From: Lacisediminimonas profundi
GTDB lineage: Bacteria > Pseudomonadota > Gammaproteobacteria > Burkholderiales > Burkholderiaceae_D
Direction of reading: 5' to 3'
Length of the DNA: 64,000 bases
Assembly: GCF_008831265.1 (NCBI RefSeq)
Contig: NZ_VTTH01000002.1
Coordinates: 372,001 to 436,000 of the forward strand
The notes under the pieces were generated by a model. That model did no database searches. It had not been told where the DNA came from and saw only the letters and a program-made list of their open reading frames with translations. A program made the position numbers and the translations under genes. This document shows, in pieces, positions 1 through 7,829 of this stretch. The stretch's first letter is position 1; the number at the start of each line of letters is the position of its first letter.

Positions 1-464
1 CTGATTTGCACCGAGCCGACGAATCGTCCCGGATATTTTTTCATTGCATCTGAAAAATAGTCATTCATCTGCCCATAAATCCAGGCATTTTGCAGGACCG
101 CCATCCCAACGCCGGCATAATCCATCTGGGCGATCAGGAACTCAGGTGGCGACGTCAGCTTCTGCAGGTTAGGGCCATACAGATGCATGAAATAGTCAGT
201 TCCCTTCGTGGTCCAGACCAGGCGTCCGAATTCACCAAGGCGGAAATTCACGTCATAGGCACCATTCGGGCTCGGATCATTTGGATCCCACATGGCCCAC
301 TGTGTGCGGTCTTCGATGATTGCGTTGTCTTTCAACCGGCGCACTGCTTGCGCCGGCGATTCGGAAACGAATTTCTGGAGATACAGCAACGGGAATGATT
401 TATCTTCCCCGCTGGAAGCACCTTCCAGATTCGGGAATATGTGAGTATGCGAATCGATAATCAT
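1..464 (-). CDS. Amidohydrolase-family metal-dependent hydrolase, N-terminal part only
   Basis: The minus-strand frame opens at an ATG ending at 464, behind an AGGA ribosome site, and runs off the window edge, so only about 154 N-terminal residues are visible. The protein begins MIIDSHTHIFPN. The D-x-H-x-H metal-binding strand at the very N-terminus is typical of Amidohydro_2 TIM-barrel hydrolases and decarboxylases. Later visible text (FLIAQMDYAGVGMAVLQ) matches the usual pattern in this family of a buried strand after a DxxG turn. It lies 41 bp downstream of the GntR-type regulator on the same strand, so the two probably form one transcript and the regulator probably controls it. The substrate is unknown; a cyclic amide, lactone or carboxylated aromatic would fit the family. 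Confidence 0.75.
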   Translation of the reverse strand, partial: MIIDSHTHIFPNLEGASSGEDKSFPLLYLQKFVSESPAQAVRRLKDNAIIEDRTQWAMWDPNDPSPNGAYDVNFRLGEFGRLVWTTKGTDYFMHLYGPNLQKLTSPPEFLIAQMDYAGVGMAVLQNAWIYGQMNDYFSDAMKKYPGRFVGSVQI

Positions 465-505
465 GGTGTTCCTAATAAAGTCAAAGATTATTCTTGCCCT
501 GCCGT

Positions 506-1351
506 CTAATCGGCGGATTTTTCAGCATTCAGGCCCTCTACGATCAAACTGCTCCCTCCGACCAGATAGCCGCCACTTGTCAATGCCAGGCCAGGAGAAT
601 TTTTCTGCGGCTTCGCATTCAGGACCAGCTTGTACAGATCCCCGCGGAGATACACCCTTGCCACCTGGATTACCCGGCGGTCTTCGGTCCTGGAAACGGA
701 TTGGTGCAATAACAGCGCATCATTGGACGAGATCGCAAGAAGCTGCGATTGCCTGGGCGTGGCGATCACCGCCTGCAAATGCATCTCGACCTCGGCCACC
801 TGGTAGCCGACCTGGTTGATAAGGGTCAGGATCGAGCCCTTGCCGAGATCTGCCTTCACAAGTTCGCGGCCCACATCGAGAGGAAAATATCGGGACTCTA
901 TCCAGAGCGGTTGCTCGCCGGCCCGGCCAAGCCGTCGGATGCGAACGGCCTCGGCACCGGGGGGCAGGTCCAGGAGCGAAGCGATGAATGATGGGGGCGC
1001 CCCCTCGCTGACCTCCAGGATGGCGGCATTGGGACGGATTCCGAGGTCATGCAACTCGTCTTCGAAGCCACGAAAGTCGCCGCGGGGCCGTTCGCCTTTG
1101 GGCATGAGCGAAATTTTCGGGGAAAGGATGGTGCGCGCCCCCCGGCGTCGAATGATCAGTCCGTCCTCCTCCAGCCGGTCGAACGCACGGCGGACGGTGA
1201 TGCGGCTGACATTGAACATCTCTGCCAATGAATTTTCACTTGGCAAAGACTCCCCCGGCTTCAGCTCGCCGGACTCGATCCGTTCGCGAAGCAACAATTC
1301 CAGCTGGTAATACAACGTAATGGGGCTATTCGCCTGTAGCTTGCTTGTCAC
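506..1351 (-). CDS. GntR-family transcriptional regulator, HutC/UTRA type
   Basis: A 281-aa protein with an N-terminal winged helix-turn-helix of GntR type (residues about 8-75; LYYQLELLLRERIESGEL, then SENSLAEMFNVSRITVRRAF) and a C-terminal UTRA effector-binding domain (about 95-265). These regulators usually repress a nearby catabolic operon until a small ligand binds the UTRA domain. The start is GTG, with a GAGG about 9 nt upstream; no closer ATG fits the domain boundary. The amidohydrolase follows 41 bp downstream, and a 12-bp palindrome lies just upstream of the start, which fits autoregulation. Ligand unknown. Confidence 0.88.
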   Translation of the reverse strand: MTSKLQANSPITLYYQLELLLRERIESGELKPGESLPSENSLAEMFNVSRITVRRAFDRLEEDGLIIRRRGARTILSPKISLMPKGERPRGDFRGFEDELHDLGIRPNAAILEVSEGAPPSFIASLLDLPPGAEAVRIRRLGRAGEQPLWIESRYFPLDVGRELVKADLGKGSILTLINQVGYQVAEVEMHLQAVIATPRQSQLLAISSNDALLLHQSVSRTEDRRVIQVARVYLRGDLYKLVLNAKPQKNSPGLALTSGGYLVGGSSLIVEGLNAEKSAD

Positions 1352-1374
1352 CTTCGGGCCCTCAACTTGTACGC

Positions 1375-1386
1375 TTGTTATAACAA
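1375..1386. promoter_or_regulatory. Candidate GntR operator palindrome
   Basis: TTGTTATAACAA is a perfect 12-bp palindrome, 24 bp upstream of the GTG start of the GntR gene. GntR/HutC proteins bind short palindromes with GT and AC outer pairs; this one has GT-N4-AC, although the central four bases differ from the commonest HutC consensus. It would suit autoregulation of the GntR-amidohydrolase unit. Confidence 0.45.
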
Positions 1387-1738
1387 TACATCTTGTTTTC
1401 TGTCTGTGTCAACCGTCAGGCGGATCATTCACAACCGGTGGTTTCGCATGAGAAAGCTGTCAAAAATGCATTGAATGGCCCGTGCCGGGAGGTTCCGAGG
1501 GATAGACGCCGAGAGCGTCACTGGCCGGATGTTCGGGGGAAACCTGAGGGAATTTTGGCCGTTCTGGCCGAAGGTATAGCCGGTAAGAAACGACCTCAAG
1601 GGAGGACGGCGCCTGGACGCCCAAGCGACTCTCAAGCGAATCGGCCACGCAGCACGTCCCTGATTGAAATCAATCACCGTGTGATCCAGCGGCGTAGCTT
1701 TTCATGTCCACTTCAATCAAACATCCAAGGAGATTGCC
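1387..1738. other. Spacer without a gene; one palindrome upstream of the DUF1540 gene
   Basis: No reading frame here looks like a gene. The only clear structure is TGATTGA-AA-TCAATCA at 1661-1676, two perfect 7-bp arms around AA, ending 62 bp before the DUF1540 start. It resembles an FNR-like box, but the inner TTGA and TCAA are separated by 2 bp instead of the usual 6, so an FNR call is not supported. A ribosome site (AAGGAG) precedes the gene at about 1727-1732. Confidence 0.35.
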
Positions 1739-2050
1739 ATGAAGCAGGTTTCAATCGAGATGCCCCTGGTGTCGGGATGTTCGGCCGTAGAGTGTGTCTA
1801 CAACCGGAACAGCGATTGCCATGCCCGCGCCATTACTGTCGGCGACGGCGTGCATCCGGGCTGTGACACCTATTTCAATCTTCCTGCTCCGGAAACCTTC
1901 CACACGAAGGCGAAGCACCAGATCGCCGGCGTGGGAGCATGCAAGGTGTCCCTATGCCAGCACAACACGGACTATGAGTGTCATGCGGATGTCATCGCGG
2001 TCGGTCGGACTGCCGAACAGGCGAATTGCCTTACCTTTCATGCTCGTTGA
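1739..2050 (+). CDS. Small protein with two DUF1540 cysteine modules
   Basis: A 103-aa cytosolic protein with no signal peptide. It holds two copies of a DUF1540-type motif: C14-x4-C19-x7-C27 followed by a conserved I-x-V-G and C42, then C68-x4-C73-x7-C81, again I-x-V-G, and C97. Eight cysteines in two matching sets in such a short protein strongly suggest metal binding, but DUF1540 has no established function known to me. Start ATG 1739 has AAGGAG at good spacing. It stands alone between a long spacer and the convergent MocR gene. Function not assigned. Confidence 0.8.
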   Translation: MKQVSIEMPLVSGCSAVECVYNRNSDCHARAITVGDGVHPGCDTYFNLPAPETFHTKAKHQIAGVGACKVSLCQHNTDYECHADVIAVGRTAEQANCLTFHAR

Positions 2051-2115
2051 CGCATGAATCGAGCGCTTGCGTCGTTCACCTTGCAGCGATCAGGCATGCG
2101 GAGCGCTCTGGCCAA

Positions 2116-2153
2116 CAAGGCTCACATCACGGCGCAGATCAAGGCTCAGATCA
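2116..2153. repeat. Short imperfect direct repeat between convergent genes
   Basis: CAAGGCTCACATCA (2116-2129) recurs as CAAGGCTCAGATCA (2140-2153), 13 of 14 bases identical at a 24-bp period, in the spacer between the DUF1540 gene and the convergent MocR gene. Similar short duplications occur in other spacers of this window. Confidence 0.55.
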
Positions 2154-2157
2154 GGGT

Positions 2158-3573
2158 TCAAATACTGGCGCTGACCAGTTGCCCCAGCGTCGTGATCGCA
2201 GCCTCCGCCCGCGCGTCCCACGGATGGCCATAGTTCAGGCGCAGGCAATTGGTGAACGCGCGCCGCGCCGAAAACATCGGCCCCGGCGCGATGCTGATCC
2301 CCAGCGACAGCGCCTGTCGATGAATCTGCAGCGTATTCACATTGCCCGGCAGTTCGATCCATAAAAAGTAGCCGCCGGCCGGCCTGGTCGCTTTGGTCCC
2401 GCGCGGGAAATGGCGCACCACTGCCTGGATCATCGCGCTTTGCTGGGCTGCAAGCACATGGCGCAGCTGCCGCAGATGCTTGTCATAGCCGCCTTTTTCC
2501 AGGTAGTCAGCCAGCGCCGCCTGTGCAGGCGCGGAAGCCGAGAGCGTGGTCGTCAGTTTCAGCCTGGAGACGTCCCGCGTAAACTTGCCTGCCGCCGCCC
2601 ATCCGATCCGGTAGCCCGGTGCCAGGCTCTTGGAGAACGACGAACAATGCATGACCATTCCCCTGGTATCGAAGGCCTTCGCCGAAACCGGGCGCTTGCT
2701 GCCAAAGTACAGCTCGCCGTAGACGTCATCCTCGATCAGTGGCACCTCGTGTGCAGCCAGCATTTCGACCACGGCTTTCTTTTTCTCGTCCGACATCAGG
2801 CTGCCGAGCGGATTCTGGAAATTGGTCATCAGCCAGCATGCCTTGGGCTGGTGGCGCTCCAGCGCCAGCGCCAGTGCATCCAGGTCGATGCCTTCGCGCG
2901 GATGAGTCGGCACTTCAATTGCGCTCAGGCCGATCCGTTCCAGTGCCTGCAGCGCTGCGTAGAAGGTCGGGGATTCAATGATCACGCAGTCACCAGGACG
3001 CGCTACCGCTTCCAGGCACAAGTTGAGCGCCTCGAGCGCACCGTTGGTGATGACGATTTCGTCGGTATGTACATGAAGCCCGTCGGCCAGGTAGCGCAGC
3101 GCAACCTGACGGCGCAGGCCGGCATTGCCGGGCGTCAGGTCATCAACCGTGTTCCATGGGTCCATGGCGCGCACGCTGGATGCCATCGAGCGCGCCAGCC
3201 GCTGCAGCGGAAACAACAGCGGGCTCGGAAACGCTGATCCGAACGGGACCACATCCCTGGCCCTGGCCGACTCCAGCACCTCGAATACCAGGTTGCTGAC
3301 GTCGACCGAGGTCGATCCGCCGTCAGGGCCGGAAGAAATTTCCGGCTCGGGCAGCAGCGGTTTCGCGCGGTCGATGACATAGTAGCCAGAGCGCTCGCGG
3401 GCGCGGATCAGCCCGCGGGCTTCGAGCAGGTAATAGGCCTCGAACACGGTGGAAGGGCTGACTGCCCTGTTCGCGCTGGCCTGCCTGACCGACGGCAATC
3501 GATCCCCCGGTTTCATCACGCCGCTGTGGATAGACTGCGCTATCTCGTCGGCCAGTACCTCGTAGCGCTTCAT
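2158..3573 (-). CDS. MocR-type (GntR/aminotransferase fusion) transcriptional regulator
   Basis: A 471-aa PLP-dependent regulator. Residues 1-75 form a GntR-type winged helix (IAQSIHSGVMKPGDRLPSVR, then SPSTVFEAYYLLEARGLI). Residues about 110-470 have the fold type I aminotransferase shape, with the expected PLP lysine in SSFSKSLAPGYRIGW and a FQNPLG motif upstream. MocR proteins usually sense vitamin B6 or amino acid derivatives and control adjacent genes, commonly divergent ones. Here the upstream neighbour DUF2970 is on the same strand, 62 bp away, so the target is not obvious. Full length for the family. Confidence 0.9.
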   Translation of the reverse strand: MKRYEVLADEIAQSIHSGVMKPGDRLPSVRQASANRAVSPSTVFEAYYLLEARGLIRARERSGYYVIDRAKPLLPEPEISSGPDGGSTSVDVSNLVFEVLESARARDVVPFGSAFPSPLLFPLQRLARSMASSVRAMDPWNTVDDLTPGNAGLRRQVALRYLADGLHVHTDEIVITNGALEALNLCLEAVARPGDCVIIESPTFYAALQALERIGLSAIEVPTHPREGIDLDALALALERHQPKACWLMTNFQNPLGSLMSDEKKKAVVEMLAAHEVPLIEDDVYGELYFGSKRPVSAKAFDTRGMVMHCSSFSKSLAPGYRIGWAAAGKFTRDVSRLKLTTTLSASAPAQAALADYLEKGGYDKHLRQLRHVLAAQQSAMIQAVVRHFPRGTKATRPAGGYFLWIELPGNVNTLQIHRQALSLGISIAPGPMFSARRAFTNCLRLNYGHPWDARAEAAITTLGQLVSASI

Positions 3574-3635
3574 GAATGGGGCATCCTGTGGATCTCGATT
3601 TGGACCTCAATCCGCGATCGGCAAACCGGCAAGCG

Positions 3636-3848
3636 TCACGGCACGACGAAATGAACGATCGCAATCAGCGACCCGACAAAGATGGCCGTCCCTGCCAGGC
3701 CGGCGAACAGCACGTACAGCGGATTGAGTCCGCCGACGTCCTGATCGAAATCCTTTTTCCTGCGCAGGCCGATGAATGACCACGCAACCGCCAGCATCGT
3801 GGCGCTGAAAGAGCGCGTAGCCGGTTTTTCAGTGACTTTATTTTCCAT
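3636..3848 (-). CDS. DUF2970 single-span membrane protein
   Basis: A 70-aa protein starting MENKVTEK. An upstream in-frame GTG at 3875 would add nine residues but has no better ribosome site, and the shorter form fits DUF2970 length. The family pattern is visible: a basic LRRKKDFDQD segment, an NPLY turn and one hydrophobic helix (VLFAGLAGTAIFVGSLIAIV) near the C-terminus. Probably a small inner-membrane protein of unknown role, common in Betaproteobacteria. Its promoter region faces the cytochrome c operon and carries the mirrored repeat set described at 3882-4040. Confidence 0.72.
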   Translation of the reverse strand: MENKVTEKPATRSFSATMLAVAWSFIGLRRKKDFDQDVGGLNPLYVLFAGLAGTAIFVGSLIAIVHFVVP

Positions 3849-3881
3849 GGGGATGATGGTGCCGCTTATCCCCACCCAAAA

Positions 3882-4040
3882 ACAGATGCAGAAGCGCGAA
3901 AGTTTTACATATCAGATGGGAGATTGCCAGCGTCTGACGCCTGACGCCGCACAATGAGCCGGTATCAGTGCCCGAGAACTTGTCCAATGTGCGTGGCAGA
4001 TTGCATCTGATATGGTGAAAAAACATGGCACTGCATCTGT
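3882..4040. promoter_or_regulatory. Mirrored set of CAGATG/CATCTG sites between divergent genes
   Basis: Four sites form two perfect inverted pairs. The outer pair is ACAGATGCAG (3882-3891) with CTGCATCTGT (4031-4040). The inner pair is CATATCAGATG (3908-3918) with CATCTGATATG (4004-4014). Outer and inner sites are separated by exactly 16 bp on both sides, while the 16-bp linkers themselves are not complementary. This looks like symmetric protein-binding half-sites, not a decayed repeat. It lies between the DUF2970 gene (minus) and the cytochrome c operon (plus), and the window shows no other promoter candidates there. Confidence 0.6.
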
Positions 4041-4151
4041 TACATGACACCCGTCTTGCGCACAATACGGTACCGCGCAGAGTGCCCATTGCACATCCAC
4101 AGCATGCCGCTCCGATCGGGAACTCCTGCAACACAAGCTTGTAGCCCTTAG

Positions 4152-4955
4152 ATGAAAAATACCAAACCAGCCGATATCAGTGAGCACAACCGCGAGCACT
4201 CCGGCCAGCGCTCCCCTTTGCGCTCGATGTCCCGAAAATTACTCCTGCTGTGCATTTCGGCCGCCGTCCCGGCACTGGTGCCCTGCACTGCGCTCGCATT
4301 GCAGCCGACCCAACTGCCGGCACAGCTTCACGACAGCATCGCGCAGCGGGCAGTGGCCTGTGCCGCCTGTCACGGCAAGGAAGGCCGGGCGACCAGCGAA
4401 GGATATTTCCCCCGCATTGCCGGCAAGCCGGCCGGCTACCTGTACAACCAGTTGCTGAATTTTCGGGAAGGCCGGCGGCAGTATCCGCAAATGACTTACA
4501 TGGTCGGCCACATGTCTGACGACTACCTGCAGGAACTGGCGAACTACTTTTCAACGCTTCATCCGCCCTATCCGGCGCCGCAGGCAAGCACGCTGCCGGC
4601 CCGGGTACTGGAGCGCGGACGGGTGCTTGCCTTGCGCGGCGACCCGTCGAAGAACATCCCGGCCTGCATTGCCTGTCATGGCCAGAACCTGACCGGCGTG
4701 CTCCCTGCCACTCCGGGCCTGCTGGGCCTGCCACGCGACTACCTGAACTCGCAATTCGGCGCGTGGAAGACGGGAGCGCGCAGGGCGACGGCACCGGACT
4801 GCATGGGGCAGATCAGCGCAAAGCTGACCCCGGAAGACATCGGTGCCGTATCGGCCTGGCTCGCATCGCAGCCGATTCCAGCCGACATGGCCCCTGCTCC
4901 CGCCCTTTCAGCCAAGCTGCCGCTTGCTTGTGGCAGCGCACCGCAACCGAAATGA
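4152..4955 (+). CDS. Diheme c-type cytochrome (cytochrome c4-like)
   Basis: A 267-aa exported protein. A hydrophobic segment at about residues 30-49 (LLLLCISAAVPALVPCTALA) is the signal sequence or anchor; a later ATG at 4227 (MSRKLLLL) would give a more ordinary signal peptide, so the start is uncertain. Two heme c sites are present, CAACH (C70, C73, H74) and CIACH (C172, C175, H176), each followed by a similar domain, as in c4-type cytochromes. It should carry electrons in the periplasm. The stop overlaps the next cytochrome gene by ATGA, so the two products are probably made together. Confidence 0.87.
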   Translation: MKNTKPADISEHNREHSGQRSPLRSMSRKLLLLCISAAVPALVPCTALALQPTQLPAQLHDSIAQRAVACAACHGKEGRATSEGYFPRIAGKPAGYLYNQLLNFREGRRQYPQMTYMVGHMSDDYLQELANYFSTLHPPYPAPQASTLPARVLERGRVLALRGDPSKNIPACIACHGQNLTGVLPATPGLLGLPRDYLNSQFGAWKTGARRATAPDCMGQISAKLTPEDIGAVSAWLASQPIPADMAPAPALSAKLPLACGSAPQPK

Positions 4956-6244
4956 GTCGTTCCATGAAGCGCATTTTATTTATCGCCCTGGCTGCCGTGA
5001 TCCTGGTGCCCCTGATGGTGATCGGGATCGACATGTTCCGCGATCCCGCAAGCGAACACGCCAGCATGCCGGTGGCGGACACTGCCGGGCAGCTAAAGCG
5101 TGGCGAATACCTGGCGCGGGCCGGCAATTGCATGGCCTGCCACACCGAGCGAGGTGGAAAGGAGTATGCAGGCGGACGCGCGATCGCGACGCCGTTCGGC
5201 AACATCTACTCGTCCAACCTCACGCCCGACCGCGAGACCGGGATTGGCACATGGAGCGCAGATGACTTCTGGCGCGCCATCCATGCCGGCAAGTCGAAGG
5301 ATGGCCAGTTCCTGTATCCGGCCTTTCCGTATCCGAATTACACCAAGGTCACGCGGGCGGACGCAGACGCCATGTACGCCTGGTTCCGGACCCTGCCCCC
5401 AGTGCAGCAAGCGAACAAACAGCATGAGCTGAGGTTCCCCTACAACCAGCGAATCCTGCTGGCGTTCTGGCGCACGCTCTATTTCACGCCAGGCGAATAC
5501 AGGGCGGAAGCGAACAAGACTGCGCAATGGAATCGCGGCGCCTACCTGGTACAGGGATTGGGTCATTGCGCCGCCTGCCATACCAGCCGCAACGCACTTG
5601 GCGGGACAGTCGCGCAAGCCGACCTGGCCGGCGGCATGATCCCGATGCTTAACTGGTACGCCTCGTCGCTGACGGTGGATGCGGGAAGCGGGCTCGGTGA
5701 CTGGGACGCCAGGGATATCGCCAGCCTGCTCAAGACCGGCGTGTCGCAGCGAGGCGCGGTGTTCGGCCCGATGGCCGAAGTGGTTGGCAAGAGCCTGCAG
5801 CATCTTTCTGAGGAAGATATCGGGGCGATGACGACCTATCTGAAATCCATCCCGAAGGCAGATACAGCACCTGCAAAAGGCGCGGTCCGCGTGTCGGGCG
5901 ATACCGAGGCGGTGCTGAAGCAAGGGGCAAAGCTCTACGAGAAGCATTGCGTCGAATGCCACAAGTCGGATGGCACCGGCATGCCGCCAGCCTATCCGCC
6001 ACTGGCCGGGAATCACTCGCTATCCGCATCGGCCATCAACCCCATCCGTATTGTTCTTAACGGTGGCTATCCTCCATCAACTGCAGGCAATCCACGCCCT
6101 TATGGGATGCCTCCATTCGGATCGGCGCTGAATGACGAGGAAGTCGCTGCGGTGGTCTCGTTCATCAGGACCAGTTGGGGCAACAAGGGTGATGTGGTTT
6201 CGCCGGTCGATGTCGGCCGGTTTCGGGGGGCGTTCATCGAGTAA
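4952..6244 (+). CDS. Triheme c-type cytochrome, dehydrogenase electron-acceptor subunit type
   Basis: A 430-aa protein starting at the ATG overlapping the upstream stop (ATGA 4952-4955); a second ATG lies at 4964. An N-terminal transmembrane segment (about residues 7-25, ILFIALAAVILVPLMVIGI) anchors or exports it. Three heme c sites follow: CMACH near residue 60, CAACH near 206 and CVECH near 333. The phrases YSSNLTPDRETGIG and MPPFGSALNDEEVAAVVSF are typical of the triheme subunits that take electrons from periplasmic alcohol, aldehyde and molybdenum hydroxylase dehydrogenases. No dehydrogenase gene is next to it, so its partner must be elsewhere. Confidence 0.88.
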   Translation: MSRSMKRILFIALAAVILVPLMVIGIDMFRDPASEHASMPVADTAGQLKRGEYLARAGNCMACHTERGGKEYAGGRAIATPFGNIYSSNLTPDRETGIGTWSADDFWRAIHAGKSKDGQFLYPAFPYPNYTKVTRADADAMYAWFRTLPPVQQANKQHELRFPYNQRILLAFWRTLYFTPGEYRAEANKTAQWNRGAYLVQGLGHCAACHTSRNALGGTVAQADLAGGMIPMLNWYASSLTVDAGSGLGDWDARDIASLLKTGVSQRGAVFGPMAEVVGKSLQHLSEEDIGAMTTYLKSIPKADTAPAKGAVRVSGDTEAVLKQGAKLYEKHCVECHKSDGTGMPPAYPPLAGNHSLSASAINPIRIVLNGGYPPSTAGNPRPYGMPPFGSALNDEEVAAVVSFIRTSWGNKGDVVSPVDVGRFRGAFIE

Positions 6245-6362
6245 GGAAGCTGCCTCGCGGTGCCAGGCGCAAACCTCGATCGCGAGAGCCTGGCAACGGC
6301 ATCCGTTCCGGCGGCCGTAGTTCGCGTATCATGGCGACCCTTCCAGATTCGGGTATTTCAGC

Positions 6363-7613
6363 ATGACGCAAGCATGTGGCGTCGATTTCGGCACCTCCAA
6401 TTCCACCGTAGGCTGGCACCGCGCCGGCCAGCCAGCCCTGCTGGCATTGGAAAACAGCAACACCACCCTGCCATCGGTCGTCTTCTTCAATGCCGAAGAT
6501 GACAAGATCAGTTACGGGCGCGCGGCGCTGGCCAACTACCTGGCCGGTTATGAAGGCCGCATGATGCGCTCCATGAAAAGCCTGCTGGGCACCAGCCTGA
6601 TGGATGGCCAGACCGAAGTGCTGGGACGCGCACTGCCGTTCCGCGCGCTGCTCGGCCAGTTCATCTCCGAACTCAAGCGCCGCGCCGAAGCGAGCGCCGG
6701 GCGCAGTTTCGAGCGCGCCGTGCTGGGCCGGCCAGTGCATTTCATCGACGACAACCCGCAGGCCGACCAGTTGGCCGAAAACACCTTGCGCGAAATCGCC
6801 CTGGATGCGGGTTTTCGAGAGGTCGCTTTCCAGTTCGAGCCGATCGCCGCCGCATTCGAGTACGAATCCCATATAAATCGGGAGGAACTGGTGCTGATTG
6901 CGGACATCGGCGGTGGCACCTCGGACTTCTCCCTGGTGCGACTGGGGCCGGACCGCGCCGGCCGGCCGGACCGCCGTGATGACATCCTCGGCAATGCCGG
7001 CGTCCACCTGGGCGGGACTGATTTTGACAAGTACCTGAGCCTGTCGTCCGTGATGCCCCTGCTGGGCCTGGGCTCGCGCCTGAAGAACAATGGCGAGATG
7101 CCGTCCAGCCATTACTTCAACCTGGCGACCTGGCACACCATCAACCTGGCCTACATCCCGCGCGCGGAGCGCGAATTACAGGATCTTCAGCGCGATGCGC
7201 TCGAACCGGAAAAACTGGCCGTGTTGCTGAAACTGATCCGGGATCGCGCCGGACACTGGCTGGCGTTGCGGGTGGAAGAAGGGAAAATCCTGCTGTCCGA
7301 CACAGCCACAGCCGAGCTGGACCTGCCGCGCATGTCGCCGTCGCAGAAGCTGGTCCTGGAGCGCGAGCGCTTCAATAGCGCCATCGGCCCGCTGACGGAA
7401 TCCGTGGAAAGCACGGTGCGTGGCCTGCTGCGCGATGCTGACCTGGGCAGCCAGTCGGTCGACACGGTGTTTTTCACCGGCGGGTCGAGCGGCGTGCCCT
7501 TGCTGCGGGAACGGATCGCGGCGGTCGTGCCGAACGCCCGCAGGGTGGAGGGCGACCTGTTCGGCAGCATCGGTGCCGGGCTCGCGCTGGATGCGGCGCG
7601 CAGGTTCGGCTGA
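6363..7613 (+). CDS. Hsp70-family protein, nucleotide-binding domain only (YegD-like)
   Basis: A 416-aa protein with the actin/Hsp70 ATPase elements: phosphate 1 GVDFGTSNST (residues 6-15), phosphate 2 ADIGGGTSDFSLV (about 180-192) and an adenosine motif FFTGGSSGVPLL near 375. The length matches one nucleotide-binding domain; the substrate-binding and lid domains of DnaK are missing. This is the pattern of YegD-like putative chaperones, whose clients are unknown. It has its own spacer on both sides (118 bp and 216 bp), so it is probably transcribed alone, although it lies directly before the condensin operon. Confidence 0.85.
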   Translation: MTQACGVDFGTSNSTVGWHRAGQPALLALENSNTTLPSVVFFNAEDDKISYGRAALANYLAGYEGRMMRSMKSLLGTSLMDGQTEVLGRALPFRALLGQFISELKRRAEASAGRSFERAVLGRPVHFIDDNPQADQLAENTLREIALDAGFREVAFQFEPIAAAFEYESHINREELVLIADIGGGTSDFSLVRLGPDRAGRPDRRDDILGNAGVHLGGTDFDKYLSLSSVMPLLGLGSRLKNNGEMPSSHYFNLATWHTINLAYIPRAERELQDLQRDALEPEKLAVLLKLIRDRAGHWLALRVEEGKILLSDTATAELDLPRMSPSQKLVLERERFNSAIGPLTESVESTVRGLLRDADLGSQSVDTVFFTGGSSGVPLLRERIAAVVPNARRVEGDLFGSIGAGLALDAARRFG

Positions 7614-7660
7614 ATGCAGGACAAGTACAGGGGGACGCGTTCGGCGGCCCCCGTACGGCG

Positions 7661-7707
7661 TATAATTTGTTCAGATTGTAAGTTTAATAGCTTATTCAAC
7701 AACTTAC
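7661..7707 (+). promoter_or_regulatory. AT-rich promoter region with inverted repeat before the condensin operon
   Basis: A TATAAT hexamer at 7661-7666 is followed by an inverted repeat, GTAAGTT (7678-7684) and AACTTAC (7701-7707), in an AT-rich island unlike the surrounding GC-rich DNA. No good -35 box is placed for the TATAAT. The inverted repeat could be an operator or a 5-prime leader hairpin of the kleisin-KITE-SMC transcript. Confidence 0.4.
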
Positions 7708-7829
7708 GATTCATTATTAATCTAATATCGAGATTCTGCGGACGGGTTCGGGCGCTGCGTTTGATCCAGCAATCCCGCCGTTACAGCCCGATTGCCCTTC
7801 CGGCGGATCGGCTCGCTTAAATTGTTGCA

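Noticed and set aside
1661-1676. FNR/Anr box
   Set aside because: TTGA and TCAA are 2 bp apart instead of 6.
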